DNA of 57,305 nucleotides from Metaruminococcus_A sp003150405 (lineage in GTDB: Bacteria > Bacillota > Clostridia > Oscillospirales > Ruminococcaceae), in the NCBI GenBank assembly GCA_902489745.1, contig CABUBB010000013.1:1-57305 (forward strand), given 5' to 3'. The notes beneath the pieces were generated by a model, which was not told where the DNA came from, did not search any database, and saw only the letters and a list, made by a program, of their open reading frames with translations. The translations under genes and the position numbers were made by a program. Every line of letters starts with the position of its first letter. Position 1 is the first letter of the stretch. This document shows positions 26,398 through 34,510 of the stretch, piece after piece.

Positions 26398-26841
26398 ATG
26401 TTTGAAATCCGTGAAGCGCAAGTAGAGGACCTACCCGTACTTCTTGAGCTTTATCTCCACCTGCACGAAACCACCGTACCGGATCCGGAAAGCACCGCCG
26501 TGCAAGCGATGTGGCGCCGCATTGCAGATGACCCGTGGCACCGTATCCTGCTCGGCTGCCTGGACGGCGTTCCGGTATCCTCCTGCGTGCTGGCTGTTAT
26601 TCCGAACCTCACACGCGGGCCGCGCCCCTATGCGCTCATTGAAAACGTCGTCACTGCGGTCGGATACCGCGGCAACGGCTATGCGACCAAGCTGCTGGAG
26701 ACCGCCGCGGAACTTGCGTGGCAGGCGGACTGTTACAAAATCATGCTGCTCACCGGCAGCAAAAATCCCGCCACGCTGGAGTTTTACCGGCGCGCGGGGT
26801 TTAACAGTGGAGACAAAACCGCCTTTATCCGCTGGCTGTAA
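26398..26841 (+). CDS. GNAT-family N-acetyltransferase
   Basis: 147 aa from ATG 26398, behind AAAGGTG (26381-26387); the GTG at 26386 overlaps that site. Starts MFEIREAQVEDLPVLLELY and carries motif A AVGYRGNGYATKLL (about residues 86-99) and a NPATLEFYRRAGF C-terminal strand-helix. Substrate unknown. Follows the XRE gene by 16 bases and may be regulated by it. Confidence 0.83.
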   Translation: MFEIREAQVEDLPVLLELYLHLHETTVPDPESTAVQAMWRRIADDPWHRILLGCLDGVPVSSCVLAVIPNLTRGPRPYALIENVVTAVGYRGNGYATKLLETAAELAWQADCYKIMLLTGSKNPATLEFYRRAGFNSGDKTAFIRWL

Positions 26842-27156
26842 AAAAGAAGCGTGAGGATGACACGCTATCCTCACGCCTATGCTGAGTCGATGGAGCGTGC
26901 CGTCTGCCGGGCGGCTTATGGCCGTTTTTTCGCGAGGCTTGGTCAGCAAAGAAGGAATAAAAGGTGGTCAAAAGGAACGGGAAGCAACTGTCTCGAGAGA
27001 AATTGCTTTTTTATGCGTAGTTCCCGTGCTGCATACAGGGGAGGACGGCAAAGCGAGAAGGTCTTTTCGCTGTTCTGCCATTGGGCTGTTATAAAAGGGA
27101 AATCAAGGTTAGCTATTCTGCGCGGCCCGCTGTTAAAACCGAACAAGGGCGCAATC
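26842..27156. other. Intergenic stretch between convergent genes
   Basis: A perfect 10-bp hairpin GCGTGAGGAT / ATCCTCACGC lies at 26849-26876, right after the GNAT stop, with no T run. A long open frame crosses this region into the next gene but lacks a start with a ribosome binding site and protein-like sequence here. No gene supported. Confidence 0.45.
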
Positions 27157-27180
27157 AAAAAGGGCGGCATTGCCGCCCTC
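27157..27180 (-). terminator. Terminator of the cupin gene
   Basis: AGGGCGGCA / TGCCGCCCT stem, followed on the minus strand by TTTTTGATT. Confidence 0.8.
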
Positions 27181-27186
27181 AAATCT

Positions 27187-27522
27187 CTATTCCGTCAGTT
27201 CCACCATGAGCACCACGCAGGGTTCGTCCCCAATGCAGCGCCCGGTGTGGCCTTTGCCTTTGTCGGAAGTAAAGCGCAGGTCGCCCGGCCTACAAATCAG
27301 CTTGGTGCCGTCGGTCACCGTAATTTCAAGCTGGCCGGAGAGCACCACGATGAGCAAGCTACCAGATGCCGGATGCCAGTCCAGAAAGGTACCGGGTTCA
27401 TGCACGTGAATTTTATATGCAGATGCACCCTTCCATTTCTCCAGTGCCGCAAGAGTGTCAAGCGCCACAGGCGTCAGGTGGGATTCGAGCTGGCTGTCGG
27501 AATACTGCCGGTAAATTGCCAT
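27187..27522 (-). CDS. Single-domain cupin protein
   Basis: 111 aa from ATG 27522, behind AAAGGAGC on the minus strand. Cupin motif 1 region (HVHEPGTFLDWHPASGSLLIVVLSG, about residues 39-63; G-x-H pattern partly kept) and motif 2 (CRPGDLRFTSDKGKGHTGR, ~77-95) are present. Histidines at 39, 41 and 50 could hold a metal. Function unknown; such proteins are often small metabolite binders or isomerases. Divergent from the motif-bearing gene at 27634. Confidence 0.72.
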   Translation of the reverse strand: MAIYRQYSDSQLESHLTPVALDTLAALEKWKGASAYKIHVHEPGTFLDWHPASGSLLIVVLSGQLEITVTDGTKLICRPGDLRFTSDKGKGHTGRCIGDEPCVVLMVELTE

Positions 27523-27633
27523 GATGAATTGCTCCTTTGCTGTTTGATTGAAGTTTATGATTTTGGACGTAACGTTTATGGTTCTCATCATACCAGAGCT
27601 TGTGCTTCGGTGCAAGCAGAAAGGATTTTTGCA

Positions 27634-28335
27634 ATGAAGATTTTGGAACATCTGCTTGCCAGCTGGCGCAAGCGGAAATTGCGGCAAACGTATAAAAACG
27701 CCAGTGCCATTGGCGTCATCGGCGGGGCAGATGGGCCAACTGCCGTCTTTACCGCGGATGCGGAGACGGATACCGCTGCGGATTTTGATAGGTTGGTGGA
27801 GGCCGCTGCCCGGGATATCATCCCTTCTGAAACCCGCATGGAAGATTTGGAGCGCCGCCTTGTGGAAACCTACCATGCCGTTCCCTTTGAAATGCAGGAA
27901 ATGGAGCTGGAGTGCTTTGAATACAATCTCATTTCCGCCTGCTTTCCGGAATGGCTCAAACCTGCCGCGCAGCCGCCGCATGGAGGACGGCTTTCCGAAG
28001 CAGAAGCAGCGGAGCTGCTTGAACAAATGGAGCGGCGAAAAAAGCAGGCGTTCAAAAGGCTGAGGCGGGAGCAACCGCTCGATGTCTGCTCCTACATATT
28101 CCCCATTATCCAGGATGGGGAGGAGGTAGGACGCTATACCGTTTCCATGGAGCGGAATACCCGCTATGTTGCTCCTCAATGCAGCACCCACGTCCGCCTG
28201 AAACCGGAAACGGAACGGGAACTCCGGGAAATCGGGAAAGATATTGCGCTTTATATGGGCGTCACCCAGCAGGATATTGACACCCGTTCTCCGCGCCTGA
28301 TTCAGTACCTTGTTTCTCTCGATAAGCTTGGATGA
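27634..28335 (+). CDS. Unknown protein with a sodium-pump decarboxylase beta-subunit motif
   Basis: 233 aa from ATG 27634, behind AGAAAGGA. Residues 26-39 read IGVIGGADGPTAVF, which is almost exactly the conserved segment of the beta subunit of sodium-translocating decarboxylases (OadB/GcdB), but there are no membrane helices around it: the protein is hydrophilic and helical throughout (for example EAAELLEQMERRKKQAFKRL). It is therefore not a decarboxylase subunit; automatic annotation could mislabel it. The C-terminal half (about 150-230) looks like a folded domain with YTVSMERNTRYVAPQ. No known family recognised. Closed by a terminator 84 bases downstream. Confidence 0.65.
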   Translation: MKILEHLLASWRKRKLRQTYKNASAIGVIGGADGPTAVFTADAETDTAADFDRLVEAAARDIIPSETRMEDLERRLVETYHAVPFEMQEMELECFEYNLISACFPEWLKPAAQPPHGGRLSEAEAAELLEQMERRKKQAFKRLRREQPLDVCSYIFPIIQDGEEVGRYTVSMERNTRYVAPQCSTHVRLKPETERELREIGKDIALYMGVTQQDIDTRSPRLIQYLVSLDKLG

Positions 28336-28418
28336 ATGAGAAAACAATGAAGCTGGGGCCCTCAGGTAGCCTTTTTTGAGAAAGCGGCGTTTGAAACAGT
28401 TTCGGAATCAATTAAAAT

Positions 28419-28462
28419 AAAAAGCATCCGGCAGGTAACATCGTCTGCCGGATGCTTTTTAT
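28419..28462. terminator. Bidirectional terminator between convergent genes
   Basis: AAAGCATCCGGCAG / CTGCCGGATGCTTT, a 14-bp perfect stem with A run on one side and T run on the other; serves the nrd operon (minus) and the gene ending at 28335 (plus). Confidence 0.88.
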
Positions 28463-28974
28463 AATTTTGCCCATTCCGCCCAAATTGGCTCGCCTTTCGC
28501 AAGGCTTTGGGGGATATCCAATATCCGCTGATTTTTCGAGCCGCGGAATTTGAGCAGCAGGCTCTTTTCCGCTTGTATAAACCGTCCGTCCACTAAGACA
28601 TCGGTCTCGCTGAGAAGAGCCTGTACATCAGGTTCGGTCTCAGCCCGTTTTAAAAGCTGTTCAAAGGTATAACCGGAGTAAACCATTACATCCAGCCCTT
28701 TGGCATGAACGATATGTGCCAGTTCGGCAAGCGGCCCCGGCTGGCAGAACGGCTCGCCGCCGCTCAGCGTTACGCCTTTGAGCAGGGGGTTTTTGGAAAT
28801 TTCCCCGGCAATTCGGTTAATGTCTACCAGCTTGCCGCCCTCAAAGGAATGGGTATCCGGATTGTGGCAGCCGGGGCAGTGGTGCGGGCAGCCTTGGGTA
28901 AAAACCACAAAGCGGACGCCCGGCCCATCGACAACCGATTCCCGGATAATACCGGAAATCCGCAGCATTGACAT
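28459..28974 (-). CDS. nrdG: Anaerobic ribonucleotide reductase activating protein NrdG
   Basis: 171 aa from ATG 28974. Radical SAM protein with the CxxxCxxC motif as CPHHCPGC (about residues 29-36), the GPGVRFVVFTQGC lead-in and TLSGGEPF (SAM-binding GGE). It uses S-adenosylmethionine to make the glycyl radical on NrdD. Last gene of the nrdD / glycyl-radical peptide / nrdG operon; only one base separates it from the upstream stop. Confidence 0.93.
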   Translation of the reverse strand: MSMLRISGIIRESVVDGPGVRFVVFTQGCPHHCPGCHNPDTHSFEGGKLVDINRIAGEISKNPLLKGVTLSGGEPFCQPGPLAELAHIVHAKGLDVMVYSGYTFEQLLKRAETEPDVQALLSETDVLVDGRFIQAEKSLLLKFRGSKNQRILDIPQSLAKGEPIWAEWAKL

Positions 28975-28975
28975 C

Positions 28976-29167
28976 TTACAGCATCTCCACCGCAGAGGAA
29001 TCGCCGGTACTGGTGCTGCAATGCTTAACACGGTCGTGCTCTTCGGCGCGCTTCGCGTTGTTGAAGCGGTCGAGGGTACCGACGAGGTAACCGGTAATCC
29101 GGCGGATGCGTTCAAAACCAACGCCTTCGCCAACGCCTTTAATCGATACATTCTGTTCTGTTGTCAT
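28976..29167 (-). CDS. Separate glycyl-radical peptide of class III ribonucleotide reductase
   Basis: 63 aa from ATG 29167, behind AAAGG on the minus strand. Residues 20-49 (RIRRITGYLVGTLDRFNNA... then KRAEEHDRVKH) match the extreme C-terminus of NrdD, where RxxGYLG carries the radical glycine; by alignment with the E. coli RVCGYLG motif the radical site would be G26. The large NrdD reading frame upstream stops after its Cys-rich zinc region and lacks this part. So the radical-bearing tail seems to be a separate polypeptide. It lies 134 bases after nrdD and one base before nrdG. A 135-base spacer in other frames does not read as protein. Confidence 0.75.
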   Translation of the reverse strand: MTTEQNVSIKGVGEGVGFERIRRITGYLVGTLDRFNNAKRAEEHDRVKHCSTSTGDSSAVEML

Positions 29168-29301
29168 GGTAAACATCCTTTCTGTTTGAAATGCCCGGCA
29201 GCCTGTATTCAGGACTGCCGTCTTTTATTATGGTTGATTCGCCAATCAGGTGTGTGCTATCAATGTAAAAGCTCTGTGCAGGAATCTTGACGTCCGGTTC
29301 G

Positions 29302-31566
29302 TTATTCTGCTCCGTAAAAGACCGGCATATTGGGGTACATTTTGCGGAGTTCCGCGAGCTTCTCCGGCGGGATCGCCTCTCCTTCGCGCCGTCCGCAGCG
29401 CGGGCAGACATCCCCGATAATGCCGGTGTAACCGCAGACCGGGTCGCGGTCAACCGGATGGTTGATGGAGCCGTACCCAATACCAGCCTCCTTCATGCAG
29501 CGGACAATGGCTTCGAAAGCCTCCAGGTTGTCGCAGGGGTCGCCGTCCATCTCAACATAGCTGATGTGCCCGCCGTTGGTGAGCGCATGGTACGGGGCCT
29601 CTTTGCGGATTTTATCGTATGCGCCAATTTCATAGTAAACCGGTATATGGAAGCTGTTGGTGTAATAATCGCGGTCGGTAATGCCTGGGATGCTGCCGAA
29701 CAGCTCGCGGTCCATCCGCACAAACCGCCCGGAAAGCCCTTCCGCCGGCGTGCCAATCAGAGAGAAATTAAGCCCTGTTTTTTGGGAGGCTTCGTCCATT
29801 TTTTTGCGCATGGTACCCACAATTTCAAGGCCGAGGTTCTGGGAAGTCTGGCTTTCGCCGTGGTGTTCGCCGGTCAGCGCCTTGAGGCATTCCGCCAGCC
29901 CAATGAAACCGACGGTTAGGGTGCCGTGCTTGAGCACTTCGCCTACTTCATCGTCCGGGCCGAGCTTTTCCGAGTCGATCCAAATGCCCTGCCCCATGAG
30001 GAAGGGGTAGTTTTTCACCCGTTTTTTTGCCTGGATGGCAAACCGCGCCAGCAACTGATCGATGACCAGATCCAGCTTGCGGTCGAGTTCCTCAAAGAAG
30101 TAATCCAAATCGCCTTTGGATTTAATGGCAATCCGCGGCAGGTTGATGGAAGTAAAGCTCAGGTTGCCGCGGCCGTACACAATTTCGCGGCTCTTATCGT
30201 AGTTGTTGGCAATAACGCGGGTGCGGCAGCCCATGTAGGCAATTTCGGTTTCCGGGTGCCCCTCTTTGTAATACTGCGCGTTAAACGGCGCATCGAGGAA
30301 GGAGAAGTTCGGGAACAGCCGCTTAGCCGAACACCGGCAGGCGAGCTTGAACAGGTCGTAGTTCGGGTCACCGGGATTGTAGTTGAGCCCATCCTTTACC
30401 TTGAAGATGTGGATAGGGAAAATCGGCGTTTCACCGTTGCCAAGCCCTGCTTCGGTCGCAAGGAGGATGTTTTTAATCACCATCCGACCTTCGGGGGTGG
30501 TGTCGGTGCCATAGTTGATGGAAGAAAACGGAATCTGCGCACCCGCGCGGGAATGCATGGTGTTCAGGTTGTGTACCAGCGCTTCCATCGCCTGGTAGGT
30601 GGCGCGTTCAGTTTCCTGCGCGGCGTTTTTTAGTGCAAACTGCTGGGCAGCCTCCGCTGTTTCAGCCGGAAGGCGTTCTGCAAGGTAAGCGGCCTCTTTG
30701 GCGGTGTATCCGTCTTGGTCGGCAAGGGTAGGCTGGCAGCCGAGGCTCTGCTGCATTTTTTTGACAAATGCTTCGGCGTCCTCCGCCCCGGCCAGCAGCT
30801 CCAGTGCCTTTGCAAGATTCTGAGTGTAGCGTTTGGCATAGGTTTTGGCAACGCCCGGCGCCATACCGTAATCGAAGTTTGGGATACTCTGGCCGCCGTG
30901 CTGGTCGTTCTGGTTGGACTGAATGGCAATGCACGCCAGCGCCGAATAGCTTGCAATGTCGTTCGGCTCCCTCAGGTAGCCGTGCCCGGTCGAAAATCCG
31001 TGCTCAAACAGCTTTTTAATATCAATCTGGCAGCAGGTGGTGGTTAGGGTGAGAAAGTCCAGATCATGAATGTGAATATCCCCATTGTTGTGCGCTTTGG
31101 CATGCTTGGGGTCAAGAATGAACATGTTGTAGAACTGCTTTGCGCCTTCGGAACCATATTTGAGCATGGTGCCCATGGCTGTATCGCCGTTGATGTTGGC
31201 GTTTTCCCGTTTCAAATCGTTTTCGCTGGAATCCTTGAAGGTGAGATCCTCGTAGACCTTCATCAGCCGGGTGTTCATCTCCCGCATCCGGGTGCGCTCA
31301 CTGCGGTACAGGATGAATGCTTTTGCCGTCTGGGCATGCCCGTCCTCGATGAGGCATTTTTCCACCGCGTCCTGAATCTGCTCTACGGTCGGCTCGGTAA
31401 TGCCAAGCTCGTCCTCAATGTAGGTACAAACCTTGTTTGCAATGTCTTCCGCCATTTGGTGGTCTTTTCCGCCAATGGCCTGTGCCGCCTTGTAAACGGC
31501 AACTGTGATTTTATCCAGTTCAAAGGGGACTTTGCGCCCGTCCCGCTTGACGATTGATGTAAGCAT
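29302..31566 (-). CDS. nrdD: Anaerobic ribonucleoside-triphosphate reductase NrdD (large part, without glycyl-radical tail)
   Basis: 754 aa from ATG 31566 (ribosome binding site GGAAGGATGT). An ATP-cone regulatory domain fills residues ~1-90 (IVKRDGRKVPFELDKI). The class III core follows: NGDIHIHDLDFL, CCQIDIKKLF, QSIPNFDYGMAPGV and NHPVDRDPVCGYTG, ending in a cysteine cluster CGYTG...CPRCGR. It reduces NTPs to dNTPs under anaerobic conditions, using formate as reductant in the family. The stop comes before the RxxGYLG radical motif, which is instead found in the next small gene. Two NrdR-box palindromes lie upstream. Confidence 0.9.
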   Translation of the reverse strand: MLTSIVKRDGRKVPFELDKITVAVYKAAQAIGGKDHQMAEDIANKVCTYIEDELGITEPTVEQIQDAVEKCLIEDGHAQTAKAFILYRSERTRMREMNTRLMKVYEDLTFKDSSENDLKRENANINGDTAMGTMLKYGSEGAKQFYNMFILDPKHAKAHNNGDIHIHDLDFLTLTTTCCQIDIKKLFEHGFSTGHGYLREPNDIASYSALACIAIQSNQNDQHGGQSIPNFDYGMAPGVAKTYAKRYTQNLAKALELLAGAEDAEAFVKKMQQSLGCQPTLADQDGYTAKEAAYLAERLPAETAEAAQQFALKNAAQETERATYQAMEALVHNLNTMHSRAGAQIPFSSINYGTDTTPEGRMVIKNILLATEAGLGNGETPIFPIHIFKVKDGLNYNPGDPNYDLFKLACRCSAKRLFPNFSFLDAPFNAQYYKEGHPETEIAYMGCRTRVIANNYDKSREIVYGRGNLSFTSINLPRIAIKSKGDLDYFFEELDRKLDLVIDQLLARFAIQAKKRVKNYPFLMGQGIWIDSEKLGPDDEVGEVLKHGTLTVGFIGLAECLKALTGEHHGESQTSQNLGLEIVGTMRKKMDEASQKTGLNFSLIGTPAEGLSGRFVRMDRELFGSIPGITDRDYYTNSFHIPVYYEIGAYDKIRKEAPYHALTNGGHISYVEMDGDPCDNLEAFEAIVRCMKEAGIGYGSINHPVDRDPVCGYTGIIGDVCPRCGRREGEAIPPEKLAELRKMYPNMPVFYGAE

Positions 31567-31583
31567 TTCTTTACATCCTTCCA

Positions 31584-31597
31584 TACAAGATATTGTG
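31584..31597 (-). promoter_or_regulatory. NrdR box 1 (proximal)
   Basis: On the minus strand CACAATATCTTGTA, close to the NrdR consensus ACACWATATATWGTGT. Centred 32 bp from the second box, three helical turns, the spacing seen for paired NrdR boxes. It lies directly upstream of nrdD and should mediate repression when dATP is abundant. Confidence 0.65.
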
Positions 31598-31614
31598 CTC
31601 TGAAAATATATCTT

Positions 31615-31630
31615 CTACATTATAGTGTAG
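31615..31630 (-). promoter_or_regulatory. NrdR box 2 (distal)
   Basis: Near-perfect palindrome CTACATTATAGTGTAG; minus strand CTACACTATAATGTAG. Overlaps or borders the expected nrdD promoter. Confidence 0.62.
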
Positions 31631-32077
31631 ATATAGGGCGAAGTCAATACACATTACAAACTTCTTTCCCAAAATGTTATACAAAGAATCCCCACTTTAT
31701 TTGAACTTTTTTCCCATTGATTTTAACAGGCGAATGTGGTAAATTACATCGTGTTATGGTACGCTTAGCCGGCTGGTTGCCCATGCCGCGGGCGTTCCGC
31801 GCAGCAGCCAGCCGTTGTTTCCGCAGATGGATGTGGCTGTTCTTTTTTTGTTGAAGCTGTTAAGATCTTGTAAATGTAAGAGTTTCACAAATTTTATTAA
31901 TACTGTTCCGCAGATGTTCCTTTTCGATCGGCCATACCGGTTCTAGGGCGGCCGGCGGTATAATTTTTGGTACAGCACCAAACTGATTTCTGCATTCTCG
32001 TTATACGGTTTCGAGCCGTGGGAATTCCAGCACAAGACAAAACTCGGCGCCCTGTGCGTTGATCAAAGGATGATACC
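31631..32077. other. Intergenic region between nrdD and the MFS gene
   Basis: Possible plus-strand promoter TTGATT (31718-31723), 17-base spacer, TAAATT (31741-31746), followed by a hairpin CGGCTGG ... CCAGCCG (31770-31814). The right arm could instead pair with TGGCTG at ~31835-31840, which is followed by TTCTTTTTTT. This would give a long structured leader of about 330 nt for the MFS gene. No ORF seen. Confidence 0.35.
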
Positions 32078-33361
32078 ATGAATATCTCTGAAAAATTAAA
32101 GCGGCACGACCTGTTCCGCACCCTGATTGAACTCAAGGGAAACCCAAAAATCAGCTTGCTCACCGAGCCGCTTTGGAATATCCCATACAACCTTTTTACA
32201 CCCTTTGCCACCTTATATATGTATGCCCTTGGTGTCAATGACACCCAAATTGGTCTGCTGCTCACCATTGGCATGTGCTTTCAGGTTGTTACGGCGTTGT
32301 TCGGCGGTGTTTTGACCGACAAATTCGGCCGCCGCATGACCACCATTATTTTTGACACCCTTGCATGGTCGGTGCCCTGCCTGATTTGGGCGTTTGCCCA
32401 GGACTTCTGGTGGTTTCTTGCGGCCTCTATATGCAACAGCATGTTCCAGATTACTAATGTTTCCTGGACCTGCCTTTTCGTTGAGGACTGCGATGATTCC
32501 AAGCTGGTCAACGCGTTCACCTGGATTCAGGTCACCGGCTTGATTGCTGTCTTTTTCGCGCCCCTTTCCACCGTGTTGGTTGACGGGTTCGGCATGGTCA
32601 CCGCCGTCCGGTTTATCTACTTTTTTTCTTTCCTCTCCATGACGGCAAAGTTTGTCATCCTTTTTGTCCGGGGAACTGAGACCGAAATGGGACGCAAGCG
32701 GATGGAAGAAACCAAAAACACCTCGATGTTCCGCCTCTTTGTTGGCTATAAGGATGTATTGCGGAAGATGCTGCATTCCCCTGCCATGATTTTTGTGGTG
32801 GTCTTTATGGTGCTCAACAACATTTACACCATGGTAACCGGCAACTTCTTTGGCTTGTACGTCACCCAAAATCTCGGCATTTCAGAGGCTTATATTCCCA
32901 TTTTCCCAATGGTGCGCGCCGCTGTTATGCTGGCTTTTATTCTGCTGGTACAGAGTGTTTTTAACCGGATGAAATACCGGGTTGTTATGCCCATTGGGCT
33001 TGGGCTTTATGTACTAAGCCATCTGCTTTTGCTGCTGGCCCCGCCTCAAAACCTTACAATGATTTGGCTTTATACTTTGGCAGAGGCATTTGCATTTGCA
33101 TTGGTCGCGCCCCGAAAGGATTCTCTTACCGCCCTTTTTATCGATAAAGAAGAGCGTTCCCGTGCATACGGATTGATGCACGTCGTCATGATCGGCTGCA
33201 GCGCCCCTTTTGGATGGCTGGTCGGCTGGCTTTCCTCCATCAATCGCACGCTTCCATTTGTCTTTAACATTGTGGTGTTTGCGGTCTGCATCCTGTTGGT
33301 GTTACTTTCCAAAACACTCAAACGGCATGATGATGCAGGACTGGGAATGGAATCCGAATAA
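32078..33361 (+). CDS. Major facilitator superfamily transporter
   Basis: 427 aa with about 12 hydrophobic segments. The loop-2 MFS signature is visible as GVLTDKFGRRMTTI (about residues 76-89). The central loop (RGTETEMGRKRMEETKN) is cytosolic and charged. Resembles the clostridial MFS group with no assigned substrate. Preceded by AAAGGATG. A strong terminator follows, so it is transcribed alone. Confidence 0.85.
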   Translation: MNISEKLKRHDLFRTLIELKGNPKISLLTEPLWNIPYNLFTPFATLYMYALGVNDTQIGLLLTIGMCFQVVTALFGGVLTDKFGRRMTTIIFDTLAWSVPCLIWAFAQDFWWFLAASICNSMFQITNVSWTCLFVEDCDDSKLVNAFTWIQVTGLIAVFFAPLSTVLVDGFGMVTAVRFIYFFSFLSMTAKFVILFVRGTETEMGRKRMEETKNTSMFRLFVGYKDVLRKMLHSPAMIFVVVFMVLNNIYTMVTGNFFGLYVTQNLGISEAYIPIFPMVRAAVMLAFILLVQSVFNRMKYRVVMPIGLGLYVLSHLLLLLAPPQNLTMIWLYTLAEAFAFALVAPRKDSLTALFIDKEERSRAYGLMHVVMIGCSAPFGWLVGWLSSINRTLPFVFNIVVFAVCILLVLLSKTLKRHDDAGLGMESE

Positions 33362-33380
33362 AATATAAGCAGATTGTTTC

Positions 33381-33407
33381 AGCCGGATGCAAAGCATCCG
33401 GCTTTTT
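33381..33407 (+). terminator. Terminator after the MFS gene
   Basis: AGCCGGATGC-AAA-GCATCCGGCT, a perfect 10-bp stem followed by TTTTAG. Confidence 0.9.
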
Positions 33408-33492
33408 AGAGTGCCGCAGGCTGTGTCTCTGGCGTTCGCTGAAGCATATATTGTAAGAGAAGATCTTATTTTCCCGAATGGAGGAAGCTTCC

Positions 33493-34449
33493 TTGACAAT
33501 TTACCCCAATAAGGATGCCAGGCGCCGCTGTCCGCCTTCCTGCTGTATCCCCATTTCATGTCCTACCGGCCTAACTGGCCCTACCGGTGCAACCGGCGTA
33601 ACCGGAGCTACGGGTCCAACTGGAGTAACGGGCGCGACAGGGCCGACAGGCCCCGCGGGTGTAGGGATTACTGGCTCAACTGGCCCTACCGGTGCAACCG
33701 GCGTAACCGGAGCTACGGGTCCAACTGGAGTAACGGGCGCGACAGGGCCGACAGGCCCCGCGGGTGTAGGGATTACTGGCTCAACTGGCCCTACCGGTGC
33801 AACCGGCGTAACCGGAGCTACGGGTCCAACTGGAGTAACGGGCGCGACAGGGCCGACAGGCCCCGCGGGTGTAGGGATTACTGGCTCAACTGGCCCTACC
33901 GGTGCAACCGGCGTAACCGGAGCTACGGGTCCAACTGGAGTAACGGGCGCGACAGGGCCAACAGGGCCCACCGGTATAGGAGTGACCGGCCCTACAGGAG
34001 CAACTGGAGCTACAGGCGCTACGGGCGCTGCCACGGTTTCAGAACTGCTGTCCGCCTATTCAACGCCTTCTGCGCCCGGATCAGATGACACGCCATTGCA
34101 GTTTGATCAAAATGGCGTAATCATTGGTTCCGGTATTACCCATACGCCCCGCAGTGAAGATTTTACCATTCTGGTTCCGGGCGTTTATTCCGCCGCATTT
34201 CATGGAAATATTGCTCCGCTTCCGGGGGCAACCTTTCCCTTAAGCATTCTGCTGTCTCTCCAAATAAATGGAACCGGTGCGCCGGGGACGTTTGCGCAGC
34301 ATACATTTCACACCTCGGGTGATTCGGCCACCCTATCCTTCTCGTTTCCCATACAGGTAACAACGGTACCTGCTACCATCCAGATTTTGGCGCGAGGCGG
34401 TAATTTTCTTTACAGCGGCATATCCCTGACCCTCACCAAATTGGCATAG
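33493..34449 (+). CDS. Collagen-like repeat protein with BclA-type C-terminal domain
   Basis: 318 aa from a TTG at 33493 behind GGAGGAAG (33480-33487); an ATG at 33478 precedes that site. After a Cys-rich head (CPPSCCIPISCP), residues ~26-185 are Gly-X-Thr triplets (GPTGATGVTGATGPTG). The triplet run is broken every 35 residues by GVGITGST. The C-terminal ~135 residues form a beta-rich domain like the BclA/C1q-type trimer heads (PGVYSAAFHGNI ... SGISLTLTKLA). Such proteins form triple helices on spores, exosporium or cell surface in Firmicutes. No signal peptide, as in BclA-type spore proteins. Monocistronic. Confidence 0.83.
   Translation: MTIYPNKDARRRCPPSCCIPISCPTGLTGPTGATGVTGATGPTGVTGATGPTGPAGVGITGSTGPTGATGVTGATGPTGVTGATGPTGPAGVGITGSTGPTGATGVTGATGPTGVTGATGPTGPAGVGITGSTGPTGATGVTGATGPTGVTGATGPTGPTGIGVTGPTGATGATGATGAATVSELLSAYSTPSAPGSDDTPLQFDQNGVIIGSGITHTPRSEDFTILVPGVYSAAFHGNIAPLPGATFPLSILLSLQINGTGAPGTFAQHTFHTSGDSATLSFSFPIQVTTVPATIQILARGGNFLYSGISLTLTKLA
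33573..33959 (+). repeat. Tandem 105-bp repeat array (3.7 copies)
   Basis: Units begin at AACTGGCCCTACCGG at 33573, 33678, 33783 and 33888. As far as I can read, the copies are identical at nucleotide level, encoding 35 residues each. The fourth is partial and diverges at about 33960. Identity at silent sites points to recent unequal exchange or slippage. Confidence 0.9.
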
Positions 34450-34510
34450 CGTTTGCGGCGTTTTATTTACTATTGCAGATCAAATAAATTTGCCCTCAGC
34501 TGGCAAAAGC

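Noticed and set aside
26851..27633. Upstream extension of the frame that ends at 28335 (494 codons in total)
   Set aside because: The extension crosses a hairpin, a terminator and the cupin gene on the other strand; the real start at 27634 has AGAAAGGA and protein-like sequence begins there.
27634..28335. Annotation as oxaloacetate decarboxylase beta subunit
   Set aside because: Only a 14-residue motif matches; the membrane helices that define that subunit are missing.
33501..34088. Long open frames on both the minus strand (33501-34034) and another plus frame (33558-34088) across the collagen-like gene
   Set aside because: They arise because a GC-rich repeat with no stop in any frame is copied several times; their translations are low-complexity and have no ribosome binding site.
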